A stretch of 64,000 nucleotides of DNA from Candidatus Vallotiella hemipterorum (lineage in GTDB: Bacteria; Pseudomonadota; Gammaproteobacteria; Burkholderiales; Burkholderiaceae). Where the stretch lies: NCBI RefSeq assembly GCF_910593725.1, contig NZ_OU343031.1:62001-126000 (forward strand). The letters run 5' to 3'. Shown piece after piece: positions 1-10,354 of this stretch (the stretch's first letter is position 1; each line of letters begins with the position of its first letter). Position numbers and translations under genes: made by a program. The notes below the pieces were generated by a model that saw only the letters and a list, made by a program, of their open reading frames with translations, ran no database searches and was not told the origin of the DNA.

Positions 1-398
1 ATCTGCATTGCGGCTAGCCAGCATATGATCAATATTTTTTTTCCGAAACAGTGACATAGGGCGGTACTCGGCAGCCGGAGAGCGGCGCAGCCGACCTCAG
101 TAAAAATGTCTATTCTAACTTACTAGCAGTTGATTCGGTGCTATTCTCTGTAATTCTCGGTAAGAATTACTATTGGTGGCAGTTGTAGTTAGCCAGTGCT
201 ATGTATTCACATGGCTAGTGGCTCTGATAGCCCAGGCTATCAGCATCTGACTCGCTAGAGTTTAGCGCTATCCAATAGGCCGAATGAGCAGCTTAAGTTA
301 GCGTGATCAGAATCCAGTAGATCATACTACACCCATCTATCTGTCTCAGCTGTCTGGCTTAATTGAGCGATATCCTTTGATTTGATACAATCTCGGCT
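1..398. other. non-coding stretch upstream of the SAH riboswitch
   Basis: No convincing reading frame or RNA gene is visible. It ends at the leader of the adenosylhomocysteinase gene, so the promoter of that transcript should lie in its right part, but I cannot pick a clear -35/-10 pair. Confidence 0.5.
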
Positions 399-511
399 TA
401 TTTCGAGGGGCGTTGCGACAGCTTATAGCCAACAGGCTCGAAATTCTTCGATCGGCAGTTTCGTTGCACTTATTTAACGCCTGCGGTCGTGGCTATAACG
501 GCGCTCACGTC
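399..511 (+). promoter_or_regulatory. S-adenosylhomocysteine (SAH) riboswitch
   Basis: A structured leader sits directly before adenosylhomocysteinase, where SAH riboswitches are known in Burkholderia and other proteobacteria. The P1 arms TTTCGAG (401-407) and CTCGAAA (437-443) are perfectly complementary. The first strand continues into GGGGCGTTGCGAC, resembling the conserved GG.GCG.TGC core. A variable hairpin pairs GATC-GCAG (450-458, one bulged base) with CTGCGGTC (481-488). The conserved 3' strand AACGGCGCTCACG follows at 497-509 and would form the pseudoknot with the core. The family switches expression on when SAH accumulates, which fits the gene behind it. I judged this by eye; a covariance-model hit would settle it. 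Confidence 0.82.
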
Positions 512-543
512 CTTTTATTGCTTTTGATGGAAAAGGAGGCGTG

Positions 544-1965
544 ATGAACGCCGTGGTCTACGAAAAAGGCTTCTCTAGGGGTTGTATTGTTGCTAACAAA
601 ACACTCGCCGCATGGGGCCGAAAAGAGTTAAACATCGCTGAGACCGAAATGCCAGGCCTCATTCAGCTGCGTAATGAGTATCGGGCTGATCAGCCGCTAA
701 AGGGCGCCCGCATAGCTGGGTCGCTACACATGACAATCCAGACTGGCGTACTAATTGAGACATTAAAGGCTCTAGGCGCAGATGTGCGCTGGACCTCGTG
801 CAACATCTTTTCCACACAGGATCACGCTGCGGCAGCAATTGCCGAAACTGGAACGCCAGTATTTGCATACAAAGGCGAGTCGCTTGATGAATACTGGGAA
901 TTTACACACCGGATCTTTGAATGGCCGGTCGGCCAGTTTGCTAATATGATTCTCGATGATGGTGGTGACGCCACGCGGCTACTAATAATTGGGGATCAGG
1001 CTAGCCAAGATCGCTCTGTGATCGCAAAACCTTCGAACGAAGAAGAGGTTGCATTGTACAATGCCATCGCTCGCCATCTTAACTCAGATCCACACTGGTA
1101 CTCCACGCGACTAGAACATATTCGAGGGGCAACCGAAGAAACGACAACTGGTGTTCATAGATTGTACGAGATGGAGCGCGAGGCTCGCTTACCATTCCCC
1201 GTTATCAATGTAAATGATTCAGTAACGAAATCTAAGTTTGATAACCTGTACGGTTGCCGAGAATCATTAGTAGACGGTATTAAGAGGGCAACTAATATAA
1301 TGATTGCTGGCAAAATCGCAGTAGTAGCCGGCTACGGTGATGTTGGCAAAGGCTGCGCACACTCTCTGCGAGGGCTTGGAGCCAGAGTATGGGTAACCGA
1401 GATTGATCCAATCTGCGCATTGCAGGCCGCTATGGAAGGTTATCGTGTCGTCACCGTAGACTACGCAGCAGATAAGGCCGATATTTTTGTGACAGCTACC
1501 GGTAACTTTCATGTGATCAACCACAACCACATGAAAGCGATGCGTCACAACGCAATCGTTTGCAATATTGGTCACTTCGATTTAGAAATAGATGTGGCAT
1601 CTACGCGCCAGTATCAATGGGAAAATATTAAGCCGCAGGTAGATCACATTATTTTTCCAGATGGTAAGCGAATCATTTTGTTAGCTGAGGGACGTCTTGT
1701 AAACCTTGGATGCGCTACTGGCCACCCATCGTTTGTGATGTCCAATTCATTCACGAATCAGACGCTCGCGCAGATCGAGTTATTCACGCATGGCACCCAG
1801 TATCAAAATAAGGTCTACCTACTGCCTAAGCATTTAGATGAAAAAGTCGCTCGTTTGCATCTCTCTCACATCGGAGCGACACTAACTGAGCTTAGCGCTG
1901 CGCAGGCAAAATATATTAGAGTAAACAAACATGGCCCGTTCAAACTAGATCACTATCGTTACTAA
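544..1965 (+). CDS. ahcY: adenosylhomocysteinase (S-adenosyl-L-homocysteine hydrolase)
   Basis: Cytosolic NAD-dependent enzyme that hydrolyses S-adenosylhomocysteine to adenosine and homocysteine, relieving product inhibition of methyltransferases and feeding the methyl cycle. The protein (473 residues from the ATG) is close to full-length Burkholderia AhcY throughout: substrate-domain motif [15 protein letters not shown] near residue 62, [16 protein letters not shown] mid-protein, Rossmann NAD site [12 protein letters not shown], and the C-terminal KxDHYRY end. A GTG lies three bases earlier at 541, but the GGAGG at 535-539 leaves only one base to it and four to the ATG at 544, so I prefer the ATG. 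Regulated by the SAH riboswitch just upstream; a small membrane protein gene and metF follow on the same strand, a conserved Burkholderia cluster. Confidence 0.97.
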   Translation: MNAVVYEKGFSRGCIVANKTLAAWGRKELNIAETEMPGLIQLRNEYRADQPLKGARIAGSLHMTIQTGVLIETLKALGADVRWTSCNIFSTQDHAAAAIAETGTPVFAYKGESLDEYWEFTHRIFEWPVGQFANMILDDGGDATRLLIIGDQASQDRSVIAKPSNEEEVALYNAIARHLNSDPHWYSTRLEHIRGATEETTTGVHRLYEMEREARLPFPVINVNDSVTKSKFDNLYGCRESLVDGIKRATNIMIAGKIAVVAGYGDVGKGCAHSLRGLGARVWVTEIDPICALQAAMEGYRVVTVDYAADKADIFVTATGNFHVINHNHMKAMRHNAIVCNIGHFDLEIDVASTRQYQWENIKPQVDHIIFPDGKRIILLAEGRLVNLGCATGHPSFVMSNSFTNQTLAQIELFTHGTQYQNKVYLLPKHLDEKVARLHLSHIGATLTELSAAQAKYIRVNKHGPFKLDHYRY

Positions 1966-2053
1966 CCGCATCTAGCCGCAGTGCGCTGTGGTGAAGTTAG
2001 CGAAATACCAGCCCGTCCACGTGTCCGAAGCCTCTTATCACAAGGAGCCATAA

Positions 2054-2419
2054 ATGACAGTATTGCTGACCTGGTTGATCAATGCGCTTGCGCTGCTGAT
2101 TATCAGATATATCGCGCCTTCGATTCAAATTAAGGGTTTCGGCACTGCATTAATCGTCGCGATTGTGCTAGGGTTAATTAATTCGATTATTCGGCCAGTT
2201 CTGATTCTGTTTACGCTGCCGCTGACGGTTCTTACCCTAGGGTTATTTATCCTAGTAATCAATGCGCTTTGCTTTTGGTTGTGTGCGATACTGCTCAAGG
2301 GGTTCGAAGTCTCCGGATTTTGGTCAGCATTCTGTGGATCATTCCTATACAGCGCCATAGCATATTTGTTGAGAGCGTTAATCTTTAGTCATCGCTTTGC
2401 TATTAACCGATGGTACTAG
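2054..2419 (+). CDS. phage holin family 4 / YvlD-like membrane protein
   Basis: Small integral membrane protein of 121 residues with about four hydrophobic segments and a central IRPVLILFTLPLTVLTLGLF block, which matches the widespread holin-superfamily-IV (YvlD/DUF360-type) proteins. Its function is not established; the name comes from similarity and does not imply phage origin. AAGGAG at 2042-2047 sits six bases before the ATG. It lies between ahcY and metF exactly as in Burkholderia, so it may be co-transcribed with the methyl-cycle genes. Confidence 0.85.
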   Translation: MTVLLTWLINALALLIIRYIAPSIQIKGFGTALIVAIVLGLINSIIRPVLILFTLPLTVLTLGLFILVINALCFWLCAILLKGFEVSGFWSAFCGSFLYSAIAYLLRALIFSHRFAINRWY

Positions 2420-2475
2420 TACACGCTGGCATAACACTCCTCTTTTCAATAGCTCTATCTTTTCCTTAAATCCCC

Positions 2476-3306
2476 ATGTCTTCTCCACAAATCTCGTTCG
2501 AGTTTTTTCCGCCGAAGACTGCGGAAGGAGCTGAGAAATTATATATAACGCGAGCTCGGCTAGCGTTGCTTAAGCCGAAGTTTATGTCAGTGACATTTGG
2601 TGCCGGTGGTTCGACGCAGAAAGGTACATTTGACACTGTACTCGAAATAGCAGGTGAAGGTTTTGACGCTGTGCCGCATCTGTCGTGCATTGGTGCATCT
2701 AAGCAGAGCTTGCGTGGAATTTTGACGCAGTACCGTATACATGGAATTCGGCATATCGTCGCGTTACGAGGCGACCTGCCCTCCGGCATGAAAGAAGTGG
2801 GCGAGCTGCGCTATGCCTGTGAACTAGTTAAATTCGTGAGAGCGGAGCACGGAGACTGGTTTCATATTGAAGTTGCTGCATATCCGGAATATCATCCCCA
2901 AGCAAGGTCGGCGCGAGCGGATATAGAGAATTTCGCTCATAAAGTAAAAGCTGGCGCAAATTCAGCAATTACACAGTATTTCTATAATGCGGACGCTTAC
3001 TTTCGATTTGTTGATGATGTGTGTAAGCTCGGCGTTGATGTACCGATCATGCCAGGCATCATGCCAATTACGAACTATATGCAACTGATGCGGTTTTCCG
3101 AAATGTGCGGTGCAGAAGTCCCGAAGTGGATTGCCAGGCGACTAGAGGGCTTCGGTGATGACCGTGATGCTATTAAGGCATTTGGACTTGATATTGTGAC
3201 CGCTATGTGCGAGAGACTGGTAATGAATGGCGCACCAGGATTGCATTTCTATACGCTAAATAACGCAGCGGACTGCAAATCGATATGCGAGCGGTTGCAC
3301 CTCTAA
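2476..3306 (+). CDS. metF: 5,10-methylenetetrahydrofolate reductase
   Basis: FAD enzyme reducing 5,10-methylene-THF to 5-methyl-THF, the methyl donor for methionine synthesis. The 276-residue product is standard length. Visible family blocks are SFEFFPPKT at residues 8-16 (with the catalytic Glu), VTFGAGGST, HIVALRGDLPSG, YPEYHP, FFNADAYFRF-type ITQYFYNADAYF, and PGIMPITNY. No good Shine-Dalgarno precedes the ATG, suggesting coupling to the upstream genes. With ahcY it forms part of the activated methyl cycle; methionine synthase is not in this window. Confidence 0.96.
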   Translation: MSSPQISFEFFPPKTAEGAEKLYITRARLALLKPKFMSVTFGAGGSTQKGTFDTVLEIAGEGFDAVPHLSCIGASKQSLRGILTQYRIHGIRHIVALRGDLPSGMKEVGELRYACELVKFVRAEHGDWFHIEVAAYPEYHPQARSARADIENFAHKVKAGANSAITQYFYNADAYFRFVDDVCKLGVDVPIMPGIMPITNYMQLMRFSEMCGAEVPKWIARRLEGFGDDRDAIKAFGLDIVTAMCERLVMNGAPGLHFYTLNNAADCKSICERLHL

Positions 3307-4320
3307 GCGCGGCACAAAGAACTTTGCACGTATCGATTCCTATTACAGGCTTATCGAGCGTGTATTTGTGTCTACCTTATTAATTTTGTAAGATCTAGTT
3401 CTTTTACGCAGGCTTACCTCAGCTTTTTATGAGAAATACCTAAGCCCATCCCAGCTGTATGTCTACATAAAAATCAGCTAATCTATTATTTTAATAACGC
3501 CTTTATAAGCGCTGATTAAGCAGAAGCTTGCTATTGATACTTATTTTATATGCCAATTTTTTATTTAGTTTACGGACGGGGTTCGGTAGTGGCTGAATGT
3601 AATGGAATATAATTACTAAATCGTTACTAACATATCTTAAATTTTAAAGAGTAATACGGGGTATCTTGCTGTAAAGCTTTAGCCAAATAATATCTTTAAG
3701 GTAGCGCTCATTTTAATTCCTGCGGTGCGCTTATTAATATTAGTCTTGTATATTCGATCTAATCTGCTTTTTTATAAAAACCTAAAATTTTTAATTTTTA
3801 AAGTATTGCTATATGCCACTAACCTGGCATTAAATACTCTAAGCTAATATAGCTTCATATAGTGCATGGCTTGCTCTAGAGCAGGTTGAAGGCAGGGACC
3901 GCACTAAAGCTTTTATTTTTTTAGAGAAGTACAAAGATTTATTGATTTAATAGTGCTCTATTGAGCCAGCAATATAGCTTACCAGAATCTGGATAAATTA
4001 ATCTTAGCAAAGCTATTGTTTCGCTTATTATTAAGATAGATAGAGTACTATCTATATATGCTATCTATTTCCATCGTCGAACTGATGCTAGCACTGCGCA
4101 TTGCTTGTGCTAGCGAGATGAGCTTGAGAATAATGCTATATATCTAGAGATGTCGGCTATAGATGAATAAGAAATCGGACTAGAAGCTGTTTTAACAATC
4201 CTGGCTAAGTCAGGGTCAAATATTAAAGAGGTAACGAGCGTAGTTTCCGCTCGCTGCATTTAGCCGTGTGACACGCTCACAAGCACTAGTCTACCGCTCT
4301 GAAAGTTTATCATACAGGGG
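3307..4320. other. gene desert, about 1.0 kb
   Basis: AT-rich, with stops in all frames and no recognisable protein remnant. Short hairpins such as ATAGATAG/CTATCTAT around 4036-4056 occur. It lies between two convergent genes (metF and the folate ligase), so it needs no promoter of its own. Confidence 0.5.
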
Positions 4321-4944
4321 TTAATAACAGATTGAATCTGTAGCAATAATGTCCAGGGGCAAGTCGTGCGCTTGGTGTGGAAGCGAGCTTATCCTTAAAC
4401 ATTCATATGCGATTCCAACTGTGACTGGCGAGCCCGCGTAATTCGGCCAAGCGGCTAGCGTCCGGTCAAAATAGCCACCTCCGTAGCCAAGTCGGTATCG
4501 TGATACGTCGTAGCCGATACATGGCACCATTAGAAGGTCTGGAACGATACTGTCTTCATGTGCTGGAACTGGAATCTGATGGCGTCCTTCTTTCATTGGT
4601 GAACTAGGTGTCCATGCATGGTAGACCATCGGCGCATGCTGCGCAACAATCACCGGCAATGCCGCACGGCGTGTGGCATTGCCTCTCAGCCAGCGAGAAA
4701 CCACTGCGCGTACGTCGAACTCCGCGAAAACCGGCCAGAATAGACCAACGCAGCACGGCGAGTACCACCACAGTATATTAGCCAATCGCGCTGCAAGTTC
4801 AATATCAGCCCATGTACGCTGTGGAGTACGTGAGAAGTGCATGCGTTTGACCAGTAACCTAGTGCGCAACTCTTTCTTCTCTGAAGAGGGCGTTGTGTTC
4901 TCTTGACTAGGCAGTTTAGACCCATGTATTATGCTTTTAAGCAT
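4321..4944 (-). CDS. 5-formyltetrahydrofolate cyclo-ligase
   Basis: ATP-dependent enzyme turning 5-formyl-THF into 5,10-methenyl-THF, returning a storage/inhibitory folate to the one-carbon pool. The C-terminal half carries the family signature RLGYGGGYFDRTLA and before it DLLMVPCIGYD, both diagnostic; the N-terminal KKELRTRLL helix is the usual start of the domain. At 207 residues it is slightly longer than typical, with about 20 extra N-terminal residues. The gene points away from cca; in Burkholderia, as I recall, a lytic transglycosylase gene belongs in the gap between them and is absent here. Confidence 0.93.
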   Translation of the reverse strand: MLKSIIHGSKLPSQENTTPSSEKKELRTRLLVKRMHFSRTPQRTWADIELAARLANILWWYSPCCVGLFWPVFAEFDVRAVVSRWLRGNATRRAALPVIVAQHAPMVYHAWTPSSPMKEGRHQIPVPAHEDSIVPDLLMVPCIGYDVSRYRLGYGGGYFDRTLAAWPNYAGSPVTVGIAYECLRISSLPHQAHDLPLDIIATDSICY

Positions 4945-6406
4945 TAACCGGATCTCTATTTAAACATAAGGAAGCTTCCGATTCCCTATTCATGAAGTAC
5001 ATGGCATAGTTAAAAGCGAGCTGATACCGGGAATTTTTATGTTCGCCAGCATTTTACGCTGTCGCTAACAATTTTTGGTGCGTCATATTTAATATATTAC
5101 TATGTATAATAAACTGTGTATCGGTGCACATAAAATATTAGTACTCAATTTATGTTGCGCTGACATGGTTAGTGAATTACGGAGCAGATGTGCTTAAATT
5201 ACTATTTGACACTCACTGTAACTAACAAAACTATGTAATCTAATGTGTGAGAGTTTACACTCGGCGAGTACAAGCAGTGTTAATACTATATGTAGAATTT
5301 AAGGTAGCACGGCTCTAAAAAGAGTTGGACATGTCTTATGCTCTATCATAACAGCCGTTAATACTATAGCAACGCTGAAATTAACTAGATATCCGTCTTA
5401 TCGGAGCATGTCTCATGCTACGATCATCAGCCATAGAGCCGAGTTCTCTCGGTATTAGGTACTAGTATTTTAATATTAGATCCACCTAATTTAGAATTGT
5501 ATAACCTAGTATTGGTAGGTAGCGCGGGAAAAGGCTATGCGCTAATACGCCTTATAACTGTCAAGCTATTTTTCCTACTATTGTCCGAGTGGTAGAAAGT
5601 GTAATGTATTAGTCGTCACGACTGTGCTTATAATACCAGGCAAATGGTACTAATCTTACTGCTGCAGGGTCCTGCGGGTCCCCCTTTATGCCTGCGTTCT
5701 AACTCGAGCTAATCATTAGGGGTATGCTATGGCTGTAATAAACCACACCTTTCCACAAGATGATATAGTCTACTGTGCACAGTATTTCACAGATGCTAAC
5801 GTTTATGTAATGAATAGGGTATTCTCAACCTTATACAAAGCACTTATCTTTGTTTATTAGACAATGTAGGGAGCCATCTAAAATACTATAGAGTAGACAT
5901 TAAATAATGTATACATATATTAATATGCTCTTTAAAGCTAGTATAGCTATTACTAGCTACCGTATAAATAATAGTAAAAAACTAGAATTTGTATGGTGTA
6001 GCGTGCGTAGACAAATAGCATCGATACAAACCTTTTACTCAGTATGAATTGCCCTTTTTATTTACCATATAGTTTCTATACCTAGACTATACTAATACTA
6101 GCTATCTGTAGCACTAGCTGTAGTTAGTAGAAAAATATTTCACCGATTGAGGGGGCGCTATCTTTTATAGAAACCATTCTATCGTTGGAGATAGGGTTCT
6201 ATTTGCTACTCTAAGCACGACCTACTATGTGACACACTATCTAATATAACAAGTATGTTCGAGCGCATGCGTCACCTGTCTCGGTTTACCGCGTTATATT
6301 TTAGAGGTGTACGGCTTATAGAACATTGCGTCACAATTGACGTACTAAAATCGTTTATAAGCATGCTCAGAATCTGTATAATAATAGCAAAAGGATATGG
6401 GTAGTA
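4945..6406. other. gene desert between the folate ligase and cca, about 1.5 kb
   Basis: No intact gene. By Burkholderia synteny, from memory, this position should hold a soluble lytic murein transglycosylase, but I could not recover its catalytic block in any frame. It must contain the promoters of the two divergent flanking genes. TATA-rich stretches are too numerous to choose one. Confidence 0.45.
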
Positions 6407-7687
6407 ATGAAGGTATATGCAGTAGGTGGTGCCATTCGAGATGAATTGCTAGGCAAGCCAGCCCAAGATCGTGATTACGTAGTAGTCGGGGCAACACCCG
6501 AACAGATGATAGCGCAAGGCTTTCGCCCTGTTGGCAAGAATTTTCCGGTATTCCTACACCCTCGTACTCAAGAGGAATATGCCTTAGCACGAACAGAGCA
6601 CAAGATAGAAGCTGGTTATCACGGTTTCCAGTTTTTCTATGCGCCGGATGTGACGCTTGAGGAGGATTTAGCTAGGCGCGATCTAACTATTAATGCGATG
6701 GCACAAGCAGTATCATGCGATGGGGTGATACATGGTCCTATAATCGATCCGTTTAGTGGCCAGACAGATCTTCGGTCTCGTGTTTTTCGCCATGTTAGTG
6801 ATGCATTTACCGAGGACCCGGTGCGTATTCTGCGCGTGGCTCGCTTTGCTTCGCGATTTACTAATTTTATCATCGCGCCGCAGACACTGTCATTGATGCG
6901 GCAAATGGTTATAGCAAAAGAAGTAGATTCTCTAGTGCCTGAACGTATATGGCAGGAGTTCGCACGCGGCTTAATGGAACAAAAGCCCTCTCGGATGTTT
7001 AATGTGCTGCGCCAATGCGGTGCTCTAGAGCGCATACTACCTGAAGTAGCAAGACTATTTAGTGTGTCTAAGGGTATCGATTATCAGCCGAAAACCAGTA
7101 CCGGCACACATGCGATGACAGTCATCGACTATGCGGCGGCGCGGCATTATGAACTACCGGTGCGCTTTGCCGTATTTGCGTATAACCTAGTCGAGACCGA
7201 TATTCTGCCCCATGTACTTTCACGCTATGCTGGATATAAGGCATGTGGCGTCGAGCATATCCTCCAGCTTTGCAAGCGCCTGAAGGTTCCTAGCGATTGC
7301 CGCGACTTAGCAGTGTTAGTAGCGCATGAAGATAGTAACGTCCATCGTGTGATGGAGATGAGCGCTACTGCGTTGCTACACATACTAGAGCGCAGCGATG
7401 CGTTACGTAGACCTGCTCGGTTTATGCAGGCTCTGCAAGCCTGTGAGGCAAATTTTCATGGACGTCTAAACTTCGAGTGTCATCCTTATCCTCAGGCTAA
7501 ACGATTACTCGGCGCGCTGATAGCTGCTCGAGGTATTAATGCCACTGCCATTTCTAGTCGTACGCCTGACAGGCCCTCTTGTATTAAGAGAGCTGTGCAT
7601 GCAGTACGTGTGCAAGCTATCGAGTATGCGATACGCGAAGGCGTATGTAAGCAACGAATGCCCCCTGCTCCTCACTTAAAGCAGTAA
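6407..7687 (+). CDS. cca: CCA tRNA nucleotidyltransferase with degenerate HD domain
   Basis: Adds or repairs the 3' CCA of tRNAs. The N-terminal nucleotidyltransferase core is intact: VGGAIRDELLG (5-16), catalytic DRDYVVVG (21-28), HPRTQEEYALARTE, RRDLTINAMA and the EDPVRILRVARFASR motif around 137-150. The length (426) fits the long proteobacterial form with a C-terminal HD phosphohydrolase domain. In that domain the metal-binding His-Asp pair, present in E. coli as CHDLGKG, reads AYNLVET (258-264), and the following HHGHG-type motif reads SRYAGY, so the phosphodiesterase/phosphatase activity is probably gone while CCA addition remains. AAAAGGAT about ten bases upstream is the likely ribosome site. 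Confidence 0.95.
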   Translation: MKVYAVGGAIRDELLGKPAQDRDYVVVGATPEQMIAQGFRPVGKNFPVFLHPRTQEEYALARTEHKIEAGYHGFQFFYAPDVTLEEDLARRDLTINAMAQAVSCDGVIHGPIIDPFSGQTDLRSRVFRHVSDAFTEDPVRILRVARFASRFTNFIIAPQTLSLMRQMVIAKEVDSLVPERIWQEFARGLMEQKPSRMFNVLRQCGALERILPEVARLFSVSKGIDYQPKTSTGTHAMTVIDYAAARHYELPVRFAVFAYNLVETDILPHVLSRYAGYKACGVEHILQLCKRLKVPSDCRDLAVLVAHEDSNVHRVMEMSATALLHILERSDALRRPARFMQALQACEANFHGRLNFECHPYPQAKRLLGALIAARGINATAISSRTPDRPSCIKRAVHAVRVQAIEYAIREGVCKQRMPPAPHLKQ

Positions 7688-7929
7688 ACAGGCTTACTAT
7701 ATTGCGCTACGAATTTAATAAAAAGGTATTAGTACCACTAACGTTTAGCACAGATTATCTGGCGAGCGTATCCACTTAACTATACTGCCGAGTACCTATA
7801 ATCTTATATATAAAAATCAGCAGGGACTTTAGTAATAACGTTGTAAAAAAATTTACTAATAAGTTGACTAGTCGTAGTCACGATTATCTCAGCTCAAGCA
7901 TTATAGTTACATTAATGTGATAATCGTGC

Positions 7930-7949
7930 TTAGGTATTATAATACCTAA
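7930..7949. repeat. perfect 20-bp palindrome
   Basis: TTAGGTATTA followed directly by TAATACCTAA, its exact reverse complement, with no loop. Sixteen bases further is a second palindrome at 7965-7986. Function unknown; the lack of a loop favours a DNA-level site or chance in AT-rich sequence over an RNA hairpin. Confidence 0.7.
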
Positions 7950-7964
7950 AAAATACTTTTTATC

Positions 7965-7986
7965 TGCTACTACTATAGTAGTAGCA
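7965..7986. repeat. perfect 22-bp palindrome
   Basis: TGCTACTACTA followed directly by TAGTAGTAGCA, an exact inverted repeat with no spacer. It is the second of a close pair (see 7930-7949). Confidence 0.7.
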
Positions 7987-8696
7987 TCATATATATTTTG
8001 CCAAATTCTTTAAATGTACTATATCTTATTTAAGTATAATAGGTAAAAAGCGACCTATAAGGGATGCACCTATATAGTCATACTATAAGTATGTAGCTTT
8101 CTGCCTTATATTATCTAACCACTATAAGTATATATAATTAGTTATCCGGCAAGATGTCCTAAATTAACATTCTCCCGAACCCTTTGCTTCCTGTAAAAAG
8201 TAATTATATGAACAGAATGTGCTATTATAAGTAGGCTAATACCATATCATCTTAAATACAATTTAATTAATTCAAGAATTTTTAATAAACATTATAGAAA
8301 GATGTAATTCTATGTAGCACTATTCTAATTTCTATGAATACTTCGCCAGTATGCTTCGTCGGTGACGATAAGTAATATGTGATCGACTACTAGATTTGAA
8401 CGGATGCCTAACCTTTTATTAAAAGAAGGCATGTTTTTCTTATAGAGAGTATTTTTTATTTTGTTTAAAAAAATCTATTTACATCTTATTTTGTATTAGC
8501 TATAAATATATAAGCTATTAAAATTAATAACTCACGTATTTCTTATAAATTGAAATATTTATTAGCAGAATGCATGTTACTTATATATTATTAGGTAGGC
8601 AAAAATATTCCATATCAATTCTTACTCAGAATTTAGTATAAAATATTCATAGCTCTGAATAATGTAATCACAAAGAAATAAAGAAAATATTATGTC

Positions 8697-8745
8697 TATA
8701 TAAACTATCTCTACCGAGGCATTCTCGATAGAGATAGTTTATATA
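8697..8745. repeat. long hairpin, 22-bp arms with 5-base loop
   Basis: Arms at 8697-8718 and 8724-8745 are complementary at 21 of 22 positions around the loop GCATT; the one mismatch is C.A on the plus strand and a G.T wobble on the minus strand. No T-run follows on the plus strand, and no gene ends nearby, so it is not an ordinary terminator. Confidence 0.75.
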
Positions 8746-10354
8746 AAATGTTATTTTTGAATGTTGACTACTACTTGTATTGCCTTCTTGATGCAAGAAA
8801 GTGCAATCGGTGTTTAAAAGCTAGTTATCAAAAATAGATTCCTAGTTGCAATTAATGCCCCCCCACAAGTATAAGCCCCCCCTTTTTTTCTAGTACTAGA
8901 ACAGCTTTCTACGGTAAAACACGAACTGCTGAAAACAGCTGATAAGCAGTTAATTGCAAACGAGGTTATATAGGTGTATTTACGCGCATGTATTTAGGTA
9001 TAATACTATTATAGATCTCCTAGAGAGAAGAATAAACTATAGTGTAAATTTCTCTAGAAACAATTGATTTCGTAGTGCTTAAATAGAATTCATGGTAATA
9101 TGCGGTGTACTTCATTAAAAACTATAAATTCAAGCCAAAAAATTGAGAGATTAGGTATTTAGAAATTACTATCTATTTGATAAGCTAACCTGGTAGGTTT
9201 AGAAAAAAAATTATAGATGAATTTGAATTTATCTATAAAAAACCTGCTATTACATAGCATAGTTTATTTACTATACAATATAAACTGACTTATAGCTTCA
9301 AATAAAGCTGTGTGAGAATATAATTCTATATAAAAAAATTAGTTAGTAAGAGTAAGGCCTATCTAAGGGATTTTTATATTTGATAGTCTTGCTTCTATAT
9401 GCTAGAAAGCACTCTTCTACCTCATTGTCTAGCCACACGTATATATATTTTCCTAGGTTTTCTTATCTGTAACTCATTAGCCGGGCTATCAAATACTCTA
9501 TTAATTAGAAGTATTAGATAGTTAGAATTTAACTGCTAATAAATAGCTATGCTAATATATGCATATTTTCATTATCACCCTAAGGATTAATAATACTAGC
9601 GCTTATGGGCTTCGTGTTTTATATGCCTATAAATCTTAGACATATCTTCTACATTAATAAATATTATATAAATTGGATTAGCTAGAAATATAATAATAAA
9701 ACTTCTTACTGGCTCTGTCGAGAAGTAATCGTAATATAATTATATCTTGAATAATGCAGCAATATGCGCTTTTCGCTTGCTTAGCTCCTTTTATATAAAT
9801 AAGGGCTCATAAAGCCATTAGTTACGAGTATATTCGGCTAACTAATTCTTCAAACAATTTAGAATATTAAGATAGGCGCTTTCTATCAAATGAATTTCGT
9901 TTATTTAGCTCGCTTTCTTAGCATTAACTCTTTCGAGAGACTAAATTATTTTATAGCCTAAATAGGCGCATACTCTTCTAATTAAAAGTTAAACTCCCGG
10001 CAAACTAATCACTCTTGCCTTGCGTTATTAGCTATAAATACTATCGCCTATAAGGCTTCTAAAAAATAAGAATAATTAATATAAATATTACACACTTTAT
10101 AAGTGTTATCTAAATAGAACGTAGACACTTATGACTATAAACTAGTAATAATCGTCTACTAGTGATGTCAACTGTAATAGATAGTAGATCTAGCATTGCA
10201 TTTTAATGCAATGTCAAATATGAAATATAAATATTTTTTTATTTAAATCAGTCAAATTCTGTGTTAAATTTAACAAAATTTCATTTTTATATGATTCTTA
10301 TTGTATTAATTGAATGCATATAAAACTGGGTCAGTTTACTACCTAAGGACCGCT

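Larger units (their letters stand above)
7688..10354. other. largest gene desert of the left half, about 2.7 kb
   Basis: Very AT-rich and without a credible reading frame. It carries several perfect inverted repeats (7930-7949, 7965-7986, 8697-8745) and two C7 tracts around 8857-8882, the second running into T7. No pseudogene could be read. The right end must contain the promoter of the H-NS-like gene. Confidence 0.5.

Noticed and set aside
2054-2419. prophage origin suggested by the name holin
   Set aside because: The family is a widespread chromosomal membrane protein, in the same place in Burkholderia, and no phage genes are nearby.
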